The notes beneath the pieces are model-generated. The model worked only from the letters and a program-made list of their open reading frames with translations, did not search any database and was not told where the DNA came from. From positions 1 to 9,791 of the forward strand of contig JAPYWX010000051.1 in NCBI GenBank assembly GCA_028276145.1: DNA of 9,791 bases, written 5' to 3'. This DNA comes from Spirochaetota bacterium (GTDB taxonomy: Bacteria > Spirochaetota > Brevinematia > DTOW01). Made by a program: the position numbers and the translations under genes. Below are positions 1-6,826 of this stretch, piece after piece. Position 1 is the stretch's first letter. Every line of letters starts with the position of its first letter.

Positions 1-24
1 AGAACCACTATGAGTATGGAACCT

Positions 25-1914
25 TTACTCTTGTTCATTTATTTTTCTTAAAGTTTTTACTTCTTCTTCAACTTTTTGGATACTCTTTGTATTTTCACTT
101 AGAAGAGCCAGGGAGTCGGACAATTCCCTGCTAAAGTCAGAGACTACTTTATTCACTGCTCTAACTTTTTCTAGGTAGTTGTCAATTCCTTGTATACATG
201 TTAGAATAAGTCTATTCGACTCTACCATTCTTCTTCTAAACTCCTTAAGTATACCCTCAAATACCTCTAGTATCTTCCTAAATTCTTTCATCCCCAACGA
301 GAATTCTTCTTTCTCCTTTTTAGCTAAAGTCTCTACATTCTCAAATAAACTTTCTGCTACATCAGACACTACGGCCATTTCTCTAAGCCCTTCTATTATC
401 AACTCATTGACCTTGGAGATCTCTGAAGCTTGTTCTCTTATACTTGAACTTACATTTTCTATCCTCTCTAGATCCTTTCCAAGCCTATCAGATATTACTT
501 TGAATTCTAGAGGATACCCTATCCTTGCCATCTCAAGCTGAAAGTTTATAAACACAACTTCTACACTGTTTGCCACCTTCTCAAAATCTTCGACTCTCGG
601 TACGACCAGAAGTGCCGATTCCTTGACACTCTCAACAGTTTTTCTAACCTCTCCCAACATCTGAATTACTCTACTAAATTGTTCTTCCGCTTCATTTATC
701 TCATCACGCTCAATAGCCTCTAAATTACTCAGATCCCTGATAGCTTCCTCGAACCTATTAAACTCCTGTACTAGTAGTGTAATATTATTCTCAAGTTCAA
801 CAAGCTTGTTCACAGTGCCTCTGAGCTTATTATTGGTGAATTCAAGTGTTCTCCTTGCCTCAACAACTCCACCTTCATTAACCTTGGTCCTCCTGAGCTC
901 GTTAATGAGCTTCTTGAGCTTAATTTCTAGTAAAGAATTAAAAGCCTCTAGCCTTTTAACTTTTTCAACACTAGAAACTTTTTCTAGAATCTTTTTTTGG
1001 TTCTCATTAACTCCTTCAATATAGTCCCTAACAAGCAAAACTGTCTCCTCAATGTCGTATATTTTTGGTACTATCAACTTACCTCCTTTCTTGCCAAGAA
1101 CGTTTGTTGCTTCGGCTAAATTCTTCACAGTTTCCGAAACCGAAGAGATATAGAAGTATAGAAGTATAGCGATTGTGATAGCCCCAATTACTGTGATTAT
1201 CAACATACTACTCATTGTTGCGTTAAACAAATAGCCAATGCTTAGTATTAGTGATACCAGGAAAACAGTGAATGAGATGAATCCGGAGAATACACCGGAT
1301 GTAGACAAAAGCATTTTAGTCTCAATACCTCTCTCCACTTCGCCAATAGGTGACATTTTGATTATTTCGGTGTTGAATTTTGAGAAAATCCTCTGGCTGA
1401 CAAAATAAAAAACTATACCGGCTACGAAGGCTCCTACTATAGGGGCTATACCAAGAGTGATAAATCTATTCAAAACAAATTCTCCCTGTCTTACAACACC
1501 CCAAGCATCAGCAATAAGGCCACCTATTGATATCCTGATCACTAGGTTTATAGAAGCATACGATGAAACCTTACCTGCTATCAGCGAAAATTTCTGTGCG
1601 TTATCAATGGTAGGATTAAAAATCGTTTTTATTAGCTGTCTGGTAAGATACAAATTTGTAGGGTATGCCACAAATACAACAACAACGACAGTTATGACTG
1701 CTATTGGCATGAAGTATATTTCCATAGATATGTCTGCGGTGTTACTATACAATATTGCCAGTACTGTAGCTAATGGAACGCCAAAGCCAAAGCCTATGAC
1801 CTCAGCAAAGAGGAAGTTTAAAAGTGTTTTAGTTGCTAACTCTCTTATCTTCTTCCTCCTTTGTAGTTCTTCTTTAGTGATTTCCTCGTATACATCTACA
1901 TTTCCCTGTGCCAT
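25..1914 (-). CDS. Divergent methyl-accepting-chemotaxis-like membrane protein, six helices plus long coiled-coil hairpin
   Basis: 629 aa. Seen: a charged N-terminus, then about six hydrophobic segments (roughly 31-57, 66-86, 119-138, 151-172, 208-230, 236-257) with no large external domain. A HAMP-like linker follows (about 258-310), then helical heptad-rich sequence to the end. Near residues 455-473 is a segment resembling a degraded chemoreceptor tip: INFQLEMARIG, then F471 and V473, against the usual LNAAIEAARAG...GFAVV. The arms either side of it are nearly equal (about 145 residues each), as expected for a receptor hairpin. The C-terminal CheR/CheB tether pentapeptide is absent. Inferred: an inner-membrane signalling or scaffold protein derived from chemoreceptors, whose ability to bind CheA/CheW is doubtful because most tip residues differ. 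It appears monocistronic, with a promoter a few bases upstream and no ribosome-binding site. The fold call is fairly firm; the function is unknown. Confidence 0.7.
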   Translation of the reverse strand: MAQGNVDVYEEITKEELQRRKKIRELATKTLLNFLFAEVIGFGFGVPLATVLAILYSNTADISMEIYFMPIAVITVVVVVFVAYPTNLYLTRQLIKTIFNPTIDNAQKFSLIAGKVSSYASINLVIRISIGGLIADAWGVVRQGEFVLNRFITLGIAPIVGAFVAGIVFYFVSQRIFSKFNTEIIKMSPIGEVERGIETKMLLSTSGVFSGFISFTVFLVSLILSIGYLFNATMSSMLIITVIGAITIAILLYFYISSVSETVKNLAEATNVLGKKGGKLIVPKIYDIEETVLLVRDYIEGVNENQKKILEKVSSVEKVKRLEAFNSLLEIKLKKLINELRRTKVNEGGVVEARRTLEFTNNKLRGTVNKLVELENNITLLVQEFNRFEEAIRDLSNLEAIERDEINEAEEQFSRVIQMLGEVRKTVESVKESALLVVPRVEDFEKVANSVEVVFINFQLEMARIGYPLEFKVISDRLGKDLERIENVSSSIREQASEISKVNELIIEGLREMAVVSDVAESLFENVETLAKKEKEEFSLGMKEFRKILEVFEGILKEFRRRMVESNRLILTCIQGIDNYLEKVRAVNKVVSDFSRELSDSLALLSENTKSIQKVEEEVKTLRKINEQE

Positions 1915-1921
1915 AAAATCA

Positions 1922-1951
1922 AATATAGAACAAACAACTAAACTATTTCAA
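1922..1951 (-). promoter_or_regulatory. Predicted promoter for the chemoreceptor-like gene (leaderless geometry)
   Basis: On the minus strand, TTGAAA (1946-1951) is followed by an 18-base spacer and TATATT (1922-1927). The ATG (1914) comes only 7 bases after the -10, so the start of transcription would fall at or next to the start codon. No Shine-Dalgarno sequence lies between. The same geometry recurs before sppA and livG. Confidence 0.5.
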
Positions 1952-2050
1952 ATAAAGAATATTATCTTAATCATTTAGCTTAAGGTAGGCGATAACTTCC
2001 TTAAAATCTCAAGTATAGTGTGCTTAGTGGGGCTTTTTATTATTTCTAAA

Positions 2051-2098
2051 AGCACTTGGTGCTTAGAGCACTTGGTGCTTAAAGCACTTAGTGCTTAG
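2051..2098. repeat. Three tandem 16-base palindromic repeats
   Basis: The units are AGCACTTGGTGCTTAG (2051-2066), AGCACTTGGTGCTTAA (2067-2082) and AGCACTTAGTGCTTAG (2083-2098). Each unit is itself a small hairpin: 5-6 bp arms (A)AGCAC / GTGCT(T) around a 3-base TTG or TTA loop. The strict 16-base period with only one or two changes is direct repeat structure, not general AT-richness. The role is unknown: possibilities include a dimeric regulator's binding array, a REP-like element, or 3' mRNA structure. Confidence 0.85.
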
Positions 2099-2103
2099 TA
2101 ACA
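2090..2103 (+). repeat. Dispersed box AGTGCTTAGTAACA, copy 1
   Basis: This 14-base word matches AGTGCCTAGTAACA at 6731-6744 with one mismatch. In both places it lies 33-60 bases ahead of a hairpin whose core is GAGGC-N3-GCCTCTCT, in the same orientation. It overlaps the last 16-base repeat unit. Confidence 0.45.
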
Positions 2104-2150
2104 TTTTATGCTTAAGGTTCTAAATACCATTTCTTATATATTCTGAAAAG

Positions 2151-2175
2151 TTAAGAGAGGCGGAGCCTCTCTTAA
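2151..2175 (-). terminator. 11-bp perfect hairpin, probable terminator of the murF-sppA cluster
   Basis: The arms TTAAGAGAGGC (2151-2161) and GCCTCTCTTAA (2165-2175) are exact reverse complements around a 3-base loop. Read on the minus strand, the hairpin is followed by CTTTTC, a short, imperfect T stretch. The plus-strand side has no T run. It lies about 170 bases past the last stop of the minus-strand cluster. The structure is certain; the terminator role is inferred, and it could instead be a REP-like palindrome, since a weaker relative occurs at 6776-6790. Confidence 0.5.
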
Positions 2176-2207
2176 TCGAATGGAGTGGGTGAGATACTGA
2201 TAGCGGT

Positions 2208-2245
2208 GTGCTAAGTAAAAAAATTCGTCTCGTAGCACTTTTTTT
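2208..2245 (+). other. Possible weak stem with T7 run, orientation unclear
   Basis: GTGCTA (2208-2213) can pair with TAGCAC (2233-2238), which is followed directly by seven T (2239-2245). An A7 run (2217-2223) lies inside the loop and could pair with the T7 instead, giving an AT-only stem usable on both strands. No plus-strand gene precedes it, so a plus-strand terminator would have no obvious client. Confidence 0.2.
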
Positions 2246-2297
2246 GATAAGGTGTTTAAAGCACTTTTGTAATAGCACTTCATGCTAATACCACTAT

Positions 2298-2329
2298 GTA
2301 CCTTAGGTACTTTGTGCCTTAGGTACTTC
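2298..2329. repeat. Two tandem 16-base palindromic repeats, second family
   Basis: The units are GTACCTTAGGTACTTT (2298-2313) and GTGCCTTAGGTACTTC (2314-2329), 14 of 16 identical. Each forms a 5-bp stem with a TTA loop. The A-to-G change in unit 2 turns one pair into a G-T wobble, so the stem survives. The period and the stem-loop layout match the array at 2051-2098 although the bases differ. The array begins 19 bases past the stop of the five-helix gene, so on the minus strand it would lie in that mRNA's 3' end. Confidence 0.75.
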
Positions 2330-2347
2330 CTTGTTAAACATTTGGAG

Positions 2348-2902
2348 TTAGAGGGAATTAATAAGTTCTCTTAGCTCTTTATACAAAGAGAAGTAAGTAA
2401 CAACTAATCCCACGAGTATGATTATTAGAGTTAGAACATAAGGGGAGGCTAATATAACCAATGATGTTGTTTTCGGAATGTTGAAAATAGTTGATAGCCC
2501 TTTTGTTAGATAGAAAATTTTTGTAATTACTACTGCTATAACTATAAGAAAGAAGAGCTGTGGAACTAAAAATTTTAAGGAGATAGAAAAGATAATTAGC
2601 GAATCAATTATTCCTACAGAGAACATAAACCAGAAAACTTGAGCAGGATGTAAGTAAGTGCTTTTTGATAATACCCATGATATCCCTACAATTAAGAGAG
2701 CGTAGATTACTCCTACTGTCAAATTGATGATTCCTAACCAGAAACCAACCTCAATGTTGGATTCTAGAATTAGGTATGACAAGAAGGAAACTGTTATGCC
2801 TATTAGACCTAGAATTTCGATTCTTTTTTCTTTTAAGTCTTTTAAGTATTTGTCTAATGAAAATAAATAAGAAACTATTTCGTCAAACAATTCGTGTAGC
2901 AT
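2348..2902 (-). CDS. Small five-helix membrane protein, possibly Yip1-like
   Basis: 184 aa. Seen: a short N-terminal charged segment (about 1-28), five hydrophobic segments (about 29-46, 53-78, 88-108, 112-132, 146-171), and a short charged tail. A proline-containing segment, HPAQVF (85-90), precedes helix 3. Five helices with a small soluble N-terminus is the layout of bacterial Yip1-domain proteins, but I see no decisive motif, so the family call is tentative. It starts 8 bases after the sppA stop. A G-rich stretch (six G, 2906-2911 on the minus strand) overlaps that stop and sits 3 bases from the ATG, acting as ribosome-binding site. Co-expression with SppA suggests an envelope role, which is inference. 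It is the last gene of the cluster. Confidence 0.65.
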   Translation of the reverse strand: MLHELFDEIVSYLFSLDKYLKDLKEKRIEILGLIGITVSFLSYLILESNIEVGFWLGIINLTVGVIYALLIVGISWVLSKSTYLHPAQVFWFMFSVGIIDSLIIFSISLKFLVPQLFFLIVIAVVITKIFYLTKGLSTIFNIPKTTSLVILASPYVLTLIIILVGLVVTYFSLYKELRELINSL

Positions 2903-2910
2903 TTTCCCCC

Positions 2911-3855
2911 CTAGTTCATTATATAGTATACGCCTAGATAGTTTTCTGTAGGATTTTTGAAAGCACCAATTGATTTAAACGGTACTATTGTGCCTAATAT
3001 TTCCTTCATCAAATTTCTCTTTTTGGGAATCCTTACGTAATTGATGATTTCATCACCTATTAACTTTTTTAGGATTTCCTCTAATTTTTGTTCATCACCT
3101 ATATCATCTATTAGCTTTGCCTTAAGTGCTTGGTTTTCGCTGAGGATTCTTCCATCGGCAATTTTGAGAAGTTCATTTTTAGAGATCTTATCAGATCTAT
3201 GCTTTAGGATTACCTCTATGAATCTGTTGTAATATTCTTCCACAATTGATTGTATCATTTTCTTTTCATCTTCTGATGGCTCACGGTATGGTGATAGTAT
3301 ATCCTTATGTGTTCCGCTTTTGAAAACATAGGTTTTGATACCAACCTTGTCTAAAAGTTCTTTTATATTCATGGATTGGACAATTACGCCTATACTTCCA
3401 GTAAGGGTACCGTATGAAGCAATTATATAGTCTGCTGGTGCTGAGATGTAATACCCCCCTGAAGCTGCTAGTTCTTTCATATAAACAACTACCTTTTTGC
3501 CTTTGTTTTTTGCGTATTCGATTGCTGAGACAATTGTTTCAGCTCCTGAGACAGTCCCTCCAGGACTGCTAACATTTATTCTTATTGCTTTTATTGTTGG
3601 GGTGTCAGCAAATGTCCTAATATCTTCGGCAACTTTGGATGCACTAGTATAATCACTGAGGAAATCTTCAGTATCTGAAACGATTATTCCGTTTACATCA
3701 ATAATGCCGACATTGCCGATTAAAGCAGGCATACCTGCTTTTGCAAGCTTTCCTTTGCTAATGTGTATTACTGATAAGGTGATACCAATTATTGTGTTTA
3801 CAACTATTAGAGCTCCCAAGACTATTAAAATTATAGATTTCGTTTTGTTATCCAT
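2911..3855 (-). CDS. sppA: Signal peptide peptidase SppA, single-domain form
   Basis: 314 aa from the chosen start. SppA is a membrane-anchored serine protease with a Ser-Lys dyad that cuts leftover signal peptides within the membrane. Seen: an N-terminal membrane segment (about 7-30), then the crotonase-like fold with NVSSPGG (95-101), ELAASGGYY holding the nucleophile S132, GSIGV (153-157), and SGTHKDI with general base K184. The Ser-Lys distance of 52 residues equals that in Bacillus subtilis SppA. The length fits the short, single-domain family, not the 600-aa E. coli type. An in-frame ATG at 3864 would add three residues, but it overlaps a consensus -10 box (TATAATG), and neither ATG has a good ribosome-binding site; the 3855 ATG lies 7 bases after that -10. 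It follows the cyclase homologue by 41 bases and precedes the five-helix gene by 8. It may be transcribed both with murF and from its own promoter. Confidence 0.92.
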   Translation of the reverse strand: MDNKTKSIILIVLGALIVVNTIIGITLSVIHISKGKLAKAGMPALIGNVGIIDVNGIIVSDTEDFLSDYTSASKVAEDIRTFADTPTIKAIRINVSSPGGTVSGAETIVSAIEYAKNKGKKVVVYMKELAASGGYYISAPADYIIASYGTLTGSIGVIVQSMNIKELLDKVGIKTYVFKSGTHKDILSPYREPSEDEKKMIQSIVEEYYNRFIEVILKHRSDKISKNELLKIADGRILSENQALKAKLIDDIGDEQKLEEILKKLIGDEIINYVRIPKKRNLMKEILGTIVPFKSIGAFKNPTENYLGVYYIMN

Positions 3856-3862
3856 GAAACTC

Positions 3863-3892
3863 ATTATAGATGTGTTTTTAGGTATTTTTCAA
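3863..3892 (-). promoter_or_regulatory. Predicted internal promoter for sppA (leaderless geometry)
   Basis: On the minus strand: TTGAAA (3887-3892), an 18-base spacer, and a perfect TATAAT (3863-3868). Seven bases later comes ATG at 3855. The -35, spacer length and distance to ATG are identical to those of the promoter at 1922-1951. The -10 overlaps the upstream ATG (3864), which could then be translated only from read-through mRNA. Confidence 0.6.
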
Positions 3893-3896
3893 TAAA

Positions 3897-5219
3897 TTAT
3901 TGGTACTTGTATATTTCAATCATCTCTTCTGTTTCTTTTAGCTTGACTTCACCTATGTATTGACCAGTTAAGAAGTTCTTTAGCTTACCTGAGAAAAATA
4001 TACCTTCATTCTTTGGATATTTTGAGAGAACTTGGCTTTCTAGAATACCTTCACCGAAGAAGTAGGGTACCACACCGTTAGTACCTTCAACTTGCCCTAT
4101 AAATACAGTACCTACCGTGATTCCTACTTTTGCAACTGTTATTGTTTCAAAAGATTCACTTTTGTATATATTCTTTAGTTCCTTTAGGAATGTGTTTATA
4201 CTCTCGTAAGGATCTCTACCATCTAACCCCCAAAGTATTCCTGCCTCTATTCCGTTAAAGAAAAATATGTAGCCTCCACTTGATGAGATAATATTTTCTA
4301 ACACAGTAAAGCACTTTTGAAGTTTATCAATTAAAACTTCTGACAATTCATCACTGAGTTTCTTCAACTCATATAACTTTATCCATCCAATTCCATAAAA
4401 GTTCTTACCAAGGTTTACTCTGACCTTTTTGTTATCTATGTTTACTATGGGGAATTCAGGTATATTGAGTGAGTACTGAGCCAGAAGTTTGTCAACGTAG
4501 ACAGAAATTAATCCGAACTCATTATTGGCTATTATTGGTACATTCCCTTCGAATACCTCAGGTACTTTCAGTACTCTGAGTATATACTTTGCAGTTCTCG
4601 AAATATCGAATACAAAGATGAAGATGGAAATCAAATAAGAAATAAGTACGAAAAGGTACGGTAAGTATTGATATTTCAAAAATAGTCTAAACCTTTCGTT
4701 TAGAATGTATATACCTAAAAGTGCTATTAGGTATAGGATTGAAATGAGAACGAAAATGAAAGTTATGCTGGGAAATCTTTTTCTTACTGTATAGAATCCC
4801 TTGAGCCTCACTTCGTATACGATACTTTTAGATGAATAATAACTTATGAATGTTCCGGGTAGAACATAGAGAAATATTAATGCGGAAGTACTTATGTTTT
4901 TGCTAATTCTAAAGTCGTATGCACTTACGCTTAGTATAAATAAGAGAAACAGGATGGCAGTTAGTGTAGGTATAAGATTTATGGTTCTTGAGATTGACAG
5001 TATGTCGCTTTGCTCAAGTCTCTTTGTGTCATATCCTAAAATTCTCTTTATGTAGAAAAACAGAATCAAGGCTAATACTGATATCAATATGATAAATCCT
5101 AAGATTATTATTCCAGAGACTTTTGGAATAGTTACACCAAAGGGCTTTAGGATTAGTAAGTAAATTACAAACAGTAGAATATTTACCAAATTTCCTGTTA
5201 ACCACTTAAAAGGCAGCAT
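3897..5219 (-). CDS. Six-helix membrane protein with degenerate class III nucleotidyl cyclase domain (predicted inactive)
   Basis: 440 aa. Seen: six hydrophobic segments (about 11-28, 35-57, 80-99, 112-127, 149-173, 187-206), a linker, then a domain from about 272 to 437 with the order of motifs of class III adenylyl/guanylyl cyclases. GIGWIKLYELKKLS (276-289) stands where a family member has a LFADIxGFT-like strand, so the first metal-binding Asp is missing. The usual GDxxxAxFG is replaced by FNGIEAGILWG (321-331), losing the second Asp. VGITVGTVFIGQVEG (365-379) is the best-preserved part. FFGEGILESQVL (387-398) replaces the usual GDxVNxAxRL, losing the transition-state Asn and Arg. Inferred: a pseudo-cyclase acting as sensor, dimer partner or nucleotide-binding regulator. 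It starts 1 base after the murF stop with AGGA (5228-5231) 8 bases from the ATG, so translation is probably coupled to murF. Confidence 0.72.
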   Translation of the reverse strand: MLPFKWLTGNLVNILLFVIYLLILKPFGVTIPKVSGIIILGFIILISVLALILFFYIKRILGYDTKRLEQSDILSISRTINLIPTLTAILFLLFILSVSAYDFRISKNISTSALIFLYVLPGTFISYYSSKSIVYEVRLKGFYTVRKRFPSITFIFVLISILYLIALLGIYILNERFRLFLKYQYLPYLFVLISYLISIFIFVFDISRTAKYILRVLKVPEVFEGNVPIIANNEFGLISVYVDKLLAQYSLNIPEFPIVNIDNKKVRVNLGKNFYGIGWIKLYELKKLSDELSEVLIDKLQKCFTVLENIISSSGGYIFFFNGIEAGILWGLDGRDPYESINTFLKELKNIYKSESFETITVAKVGITVGTVFIGQVEGTNGVVPYFFGEGILESQVLSKYPKNEGIFFSGKLKNFLTGQYIGEVKLKETEEMIEIYKYQ

Positions 5220-5220
5220 C

Positions 5221-6615
5221 TTACTGTTCCTTTAGTTTCGTTTTTAAAAAATCTGAGACTTCGTTAAGTCTCATAGCTCTAGAAGCTTTCACAAGAACAA
5301 CATCTCCATCCTTTAAAATATATTCAATAATTTCTGCAATTTCTGTCAAACTAGAGGCAGTGAGTATTTTGCTTTTGTCTTTACCGCTTTGTATTAGAAA
5401 GTCGTGAACTTTGGAGAATTCATCTCCGTAGCAGATTACATAATCAATATCCTTATTAAGTAGATGCTTAGCAACTTCTAGGTGAAGTTGTTCTGAAAAT
5501 TCCCCGAGTTCCAGCATGTCACCAAGTATAGCTATCTTTTTTCCGTTAGTTTTTATACTATCGAGAAGGTCTATAGCTTTCTTCATAGAGTCAGGGTTAG
5601 CATTGTATGAGTCATCTATTAGAGTGAACTTTTTTCTGTAGATATTGGTTCTCATTTCGGGCGTTGATAAGGATTTAACCGCTGAGACGAGTTCGGATAT
5701 GTCTATACCAAAGAATTTAGATACCTCTAGAGCACAGACTATATTTTCTAAGTTGTGTACTCCAGGAACTTGGGAAAAGAAGTTTATTCCGTCATATTCA
5801 AAAACAATTCCATCTAACCCTTTGTTTTCTATTATTTTTGCTTCATTTACATCGAAGTACTTTATTTCTATATTTTTTCGTAATGCTTTTTCTCTGAATA
5901 TATCGTTATGCATTGAGTTTTTGTTTAGGAAAAGGGTACTCTTTTCTTTCATTCCGAAAATTATTTCTGCCTTTGCCAAAGCAATATTTCTTGTGCTTTT
6001 TAGATTACCGATATGTGCGTACCCTATGTTGGTTATTATACTTACATCAGGAGTTGCTATTTTTGAAAGTTCTTTTATTTCTCCTTTGTGATTCATTCCC
6101 ATTTCTATTATTGCTATGTCTGTGTCAGAATCAACTGATAAAAGAGCTAGTGGTACACCGATGTTGTTGTTGAAGCTTTTAGGTGAGAACTTTACTTTAT
6201 ACTTATGTGAGAGTAGTTGAGCTAAAAAAAATTTTGTTGTTGTTTTTCCTGAGCTACCGGTTATACCTATAACCTTTACATTAGGTATGAAATCCCTTCT
6301 GTATGCTTCTGCTAGGTTGTTTAACGCCATTAAGGTGTCTTTTACCTTTATGACATTAACGTCGTATTTGTCAAAGAATGTGGAGTTGTTGGATAGAAAT
6401 TCTTCACTTACTACAAAAGTTCTAACGCCCTTTTGGATACAGTCTTTTATAAAAGAATGCCCGTCGAAGTTGCTGCCCTTTAAGGCTATAAATGCTTCAT
6501 TTGGTGATATTTCTCTTGAATCTGTGGATATCCCATCAACGATGAAAGGAGGATGTTTTTTATGTACTCTGCCTTTTAAGGCTTTAACAAACCATTCTAA
6601 ACCGAACTTTTCCAT
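5221..6615 (-). CDS. murF: UDP-N-acetylmuramoyl-tripeptide--D-alanyl-D-alanine ligase
   Basis: 464 aa, the usual length. MurF adds the D-Ala-D-Ala dipeptide to UDP-MurNAc-tripeptide with ATP in the cytoplasm, the last soluble step of peptidoglycan precursor synthesis. Seen: an N-terminal substrate domain with STDSREI (30-36) and AFIALKG (41-47); the ATP loop GITGSSGKTTT (117-127); NNNIGVPLALL (149-159); EMGMNHKGEI (171-180); ITNIGYAHIG (194-203); the C-terminal ligase domain with DDSYNANP (334-341) and ILGDMLELGE (363-372); and VKASRAMRL (442-450), where KGSR is more usual. All catalytic motifs are intact. GGAG (6622-6625) lies 6 bases before the ATG and supports this start. It is the first gene of the minus-strand cluster and is not in a dcw-type cluster here: no other mur or fts gene is visible. 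Confidence 0.96.
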   Translation of the reverse strand: MEKFGLEWFVKALKGRVHKKHPPFIVDGISTDSREISPNEAFIALKGSNFDGHSFIKDCIQKGVRTFVVSEEFLSNNSTFFDKYDVNVIKVKDTLMALNNLAEAYRRDFIPNVKVIGITGSSGKTTTKFFLAQLLSHKYKVKFSPKSFNNNIGVPLALLSVDSDTDIAIIEMGMNHKGEIKELSKIATPDVSIITNIGYAHIGNLKSTRNIALAKAEIIFGMKEKSTLFLNKNSMHNDIFREKALRKNIEIKYFDVNEAKIIENKGLDGIVFEYDGINFFSQVPGVHNLENIVCALEVSKFFGIDISELVSAVKSLSTPEMRTNIYRKKFTLIDDSYNANPDSMKKAIDLLDSIKTNGKKIAILGDMLELGEFSEQLHLEVAKHLLNKDIDYVICYGDEFSKVHDFLIQSGKDKSKILTASSLTEIAEIIEYILKDGDVVLVKASRAMRLNEVSDFLKTKLKEQ

Positions 6616-6655
6616 GATAAACTCCAGAATATAGAATTTTCTAAATTTAATTTTA

Positions 6656-6685
6656 ATGTTATTTTGATAGCAATGTAACTTTCAA
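6656..6685 (-). promoter_or_regulatory. Possible murF promoter
   Basis: On the minus strand: TTGAAA (6680-6685), an 18-base spacer, and TAACAT (6656-6661), a 4/6 match to the -10 consensus. This leaves about 40 bases to the ATG, room for a leader carrying the GGAG ribosome-binding site (6622-6625). An alternative, TTAAAA (6651-6656) with a 17-base spacer to TATATT (6628-6633), has a better -10 but would leave the GGAG largely outside the transcript. Confidence 0.35.
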
Positions 6686-6730
6686 ATTACTCGGGAACTG
6701 TAAGATTAGGATTGTATCATGGCTTACCAA

Positions 6731-6744
6731 AGTGCCTAGTAACA
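6731..6744 (+). repeat. Dispersed box AGTGCCTAGTAACA, copy 2
   Basis: Matches 2090-2103 in 13 of 14 bases. Like copy 1, it is followed in the same orientation by a GAGGC-N3-GCCTCTCT hairpin, here starting 33 bases after the end of the box. Confidence 0.4.
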
Positions 6745-6775
6745 AGTGTTGAAAATCACTATTCGTTTGTTGTAA

Positions 6776-6790
6776 GGAGGCTTAGCCTCT
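6776..6790. repeat. Small hairpin GAGGC-TTA-GCCTC
   Basis: GAGGC (6777-6781) and GCCTC (6785-6789) are exact complements around TTA, extended by one G-T pair. The core and the following TCT match the right arm of the 11-bp hairpin at 2151-2175. The TTA loop matches the 16-base repeats near 2090 and 2300. It is too weak, and lacks a T run, to be a terminator. Confidence 0.5.
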
Positions 6791-6826
6791 CTGTAGTTAG
6801 GGAATTTACTGGTGAAGTCTTTCTAG

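Larger units (their letters stand above)
1915..2347. other. 433-base intergenic region rich in short palindromes
   Basis: This gap lies between the end of the murF-sppA cluster and the start of the chemoreceptor-like gene, both on the minus strand. It holds the promoter of the latter, two arrays of 16-base palindromic repeats, further scattered AGCACTT words (2234, 2260, 2274), one GTGCTTAG word (2020-2027), and an 11-bp perfect hairpin. The many AAGCAC and GTGCTT words are mutually complementary, so alternative foldings are possible. I see no RNA gene I recognise. A 49-codon minus-strand reading frame (2134-2283) runs through the hairpin and is probably chance. Confidence 0.7.

Noticed and set aside
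1457..1978. Plus-strand ORF of 173 aa opposite the membrane domain of the chemoreceptor-like gene.
   Set aside because: Low-complexity translation typical of the antisense of hydrophobic helices; the minus-strand gene has clear protein features.
2134..2283. Minus-strand ORF of 49 codons from ATG at 2283.
   Set aside because: It passes through A/T homopolymers and the 11-bp hairpin, has no convincing ribosome-binding site, and its product resembles nothing known to me; probably chance.
2051..2329. CRISPR array.
   Set aside because: Units are contiguous 16-mers without spacers, and no cas genes are nearby.
1915..2347. Replication origin based on iteron-like repeats.
   Set aside because: No DnaA boxes (TTATCCACA-like) and no replication genes in the window; 16-base repeats alone are not enough.
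5645..6091. Plus-strand ORF of 148 aa within murF.
   Set aside because: Antisense to intact MurF motifs; shadow frame.
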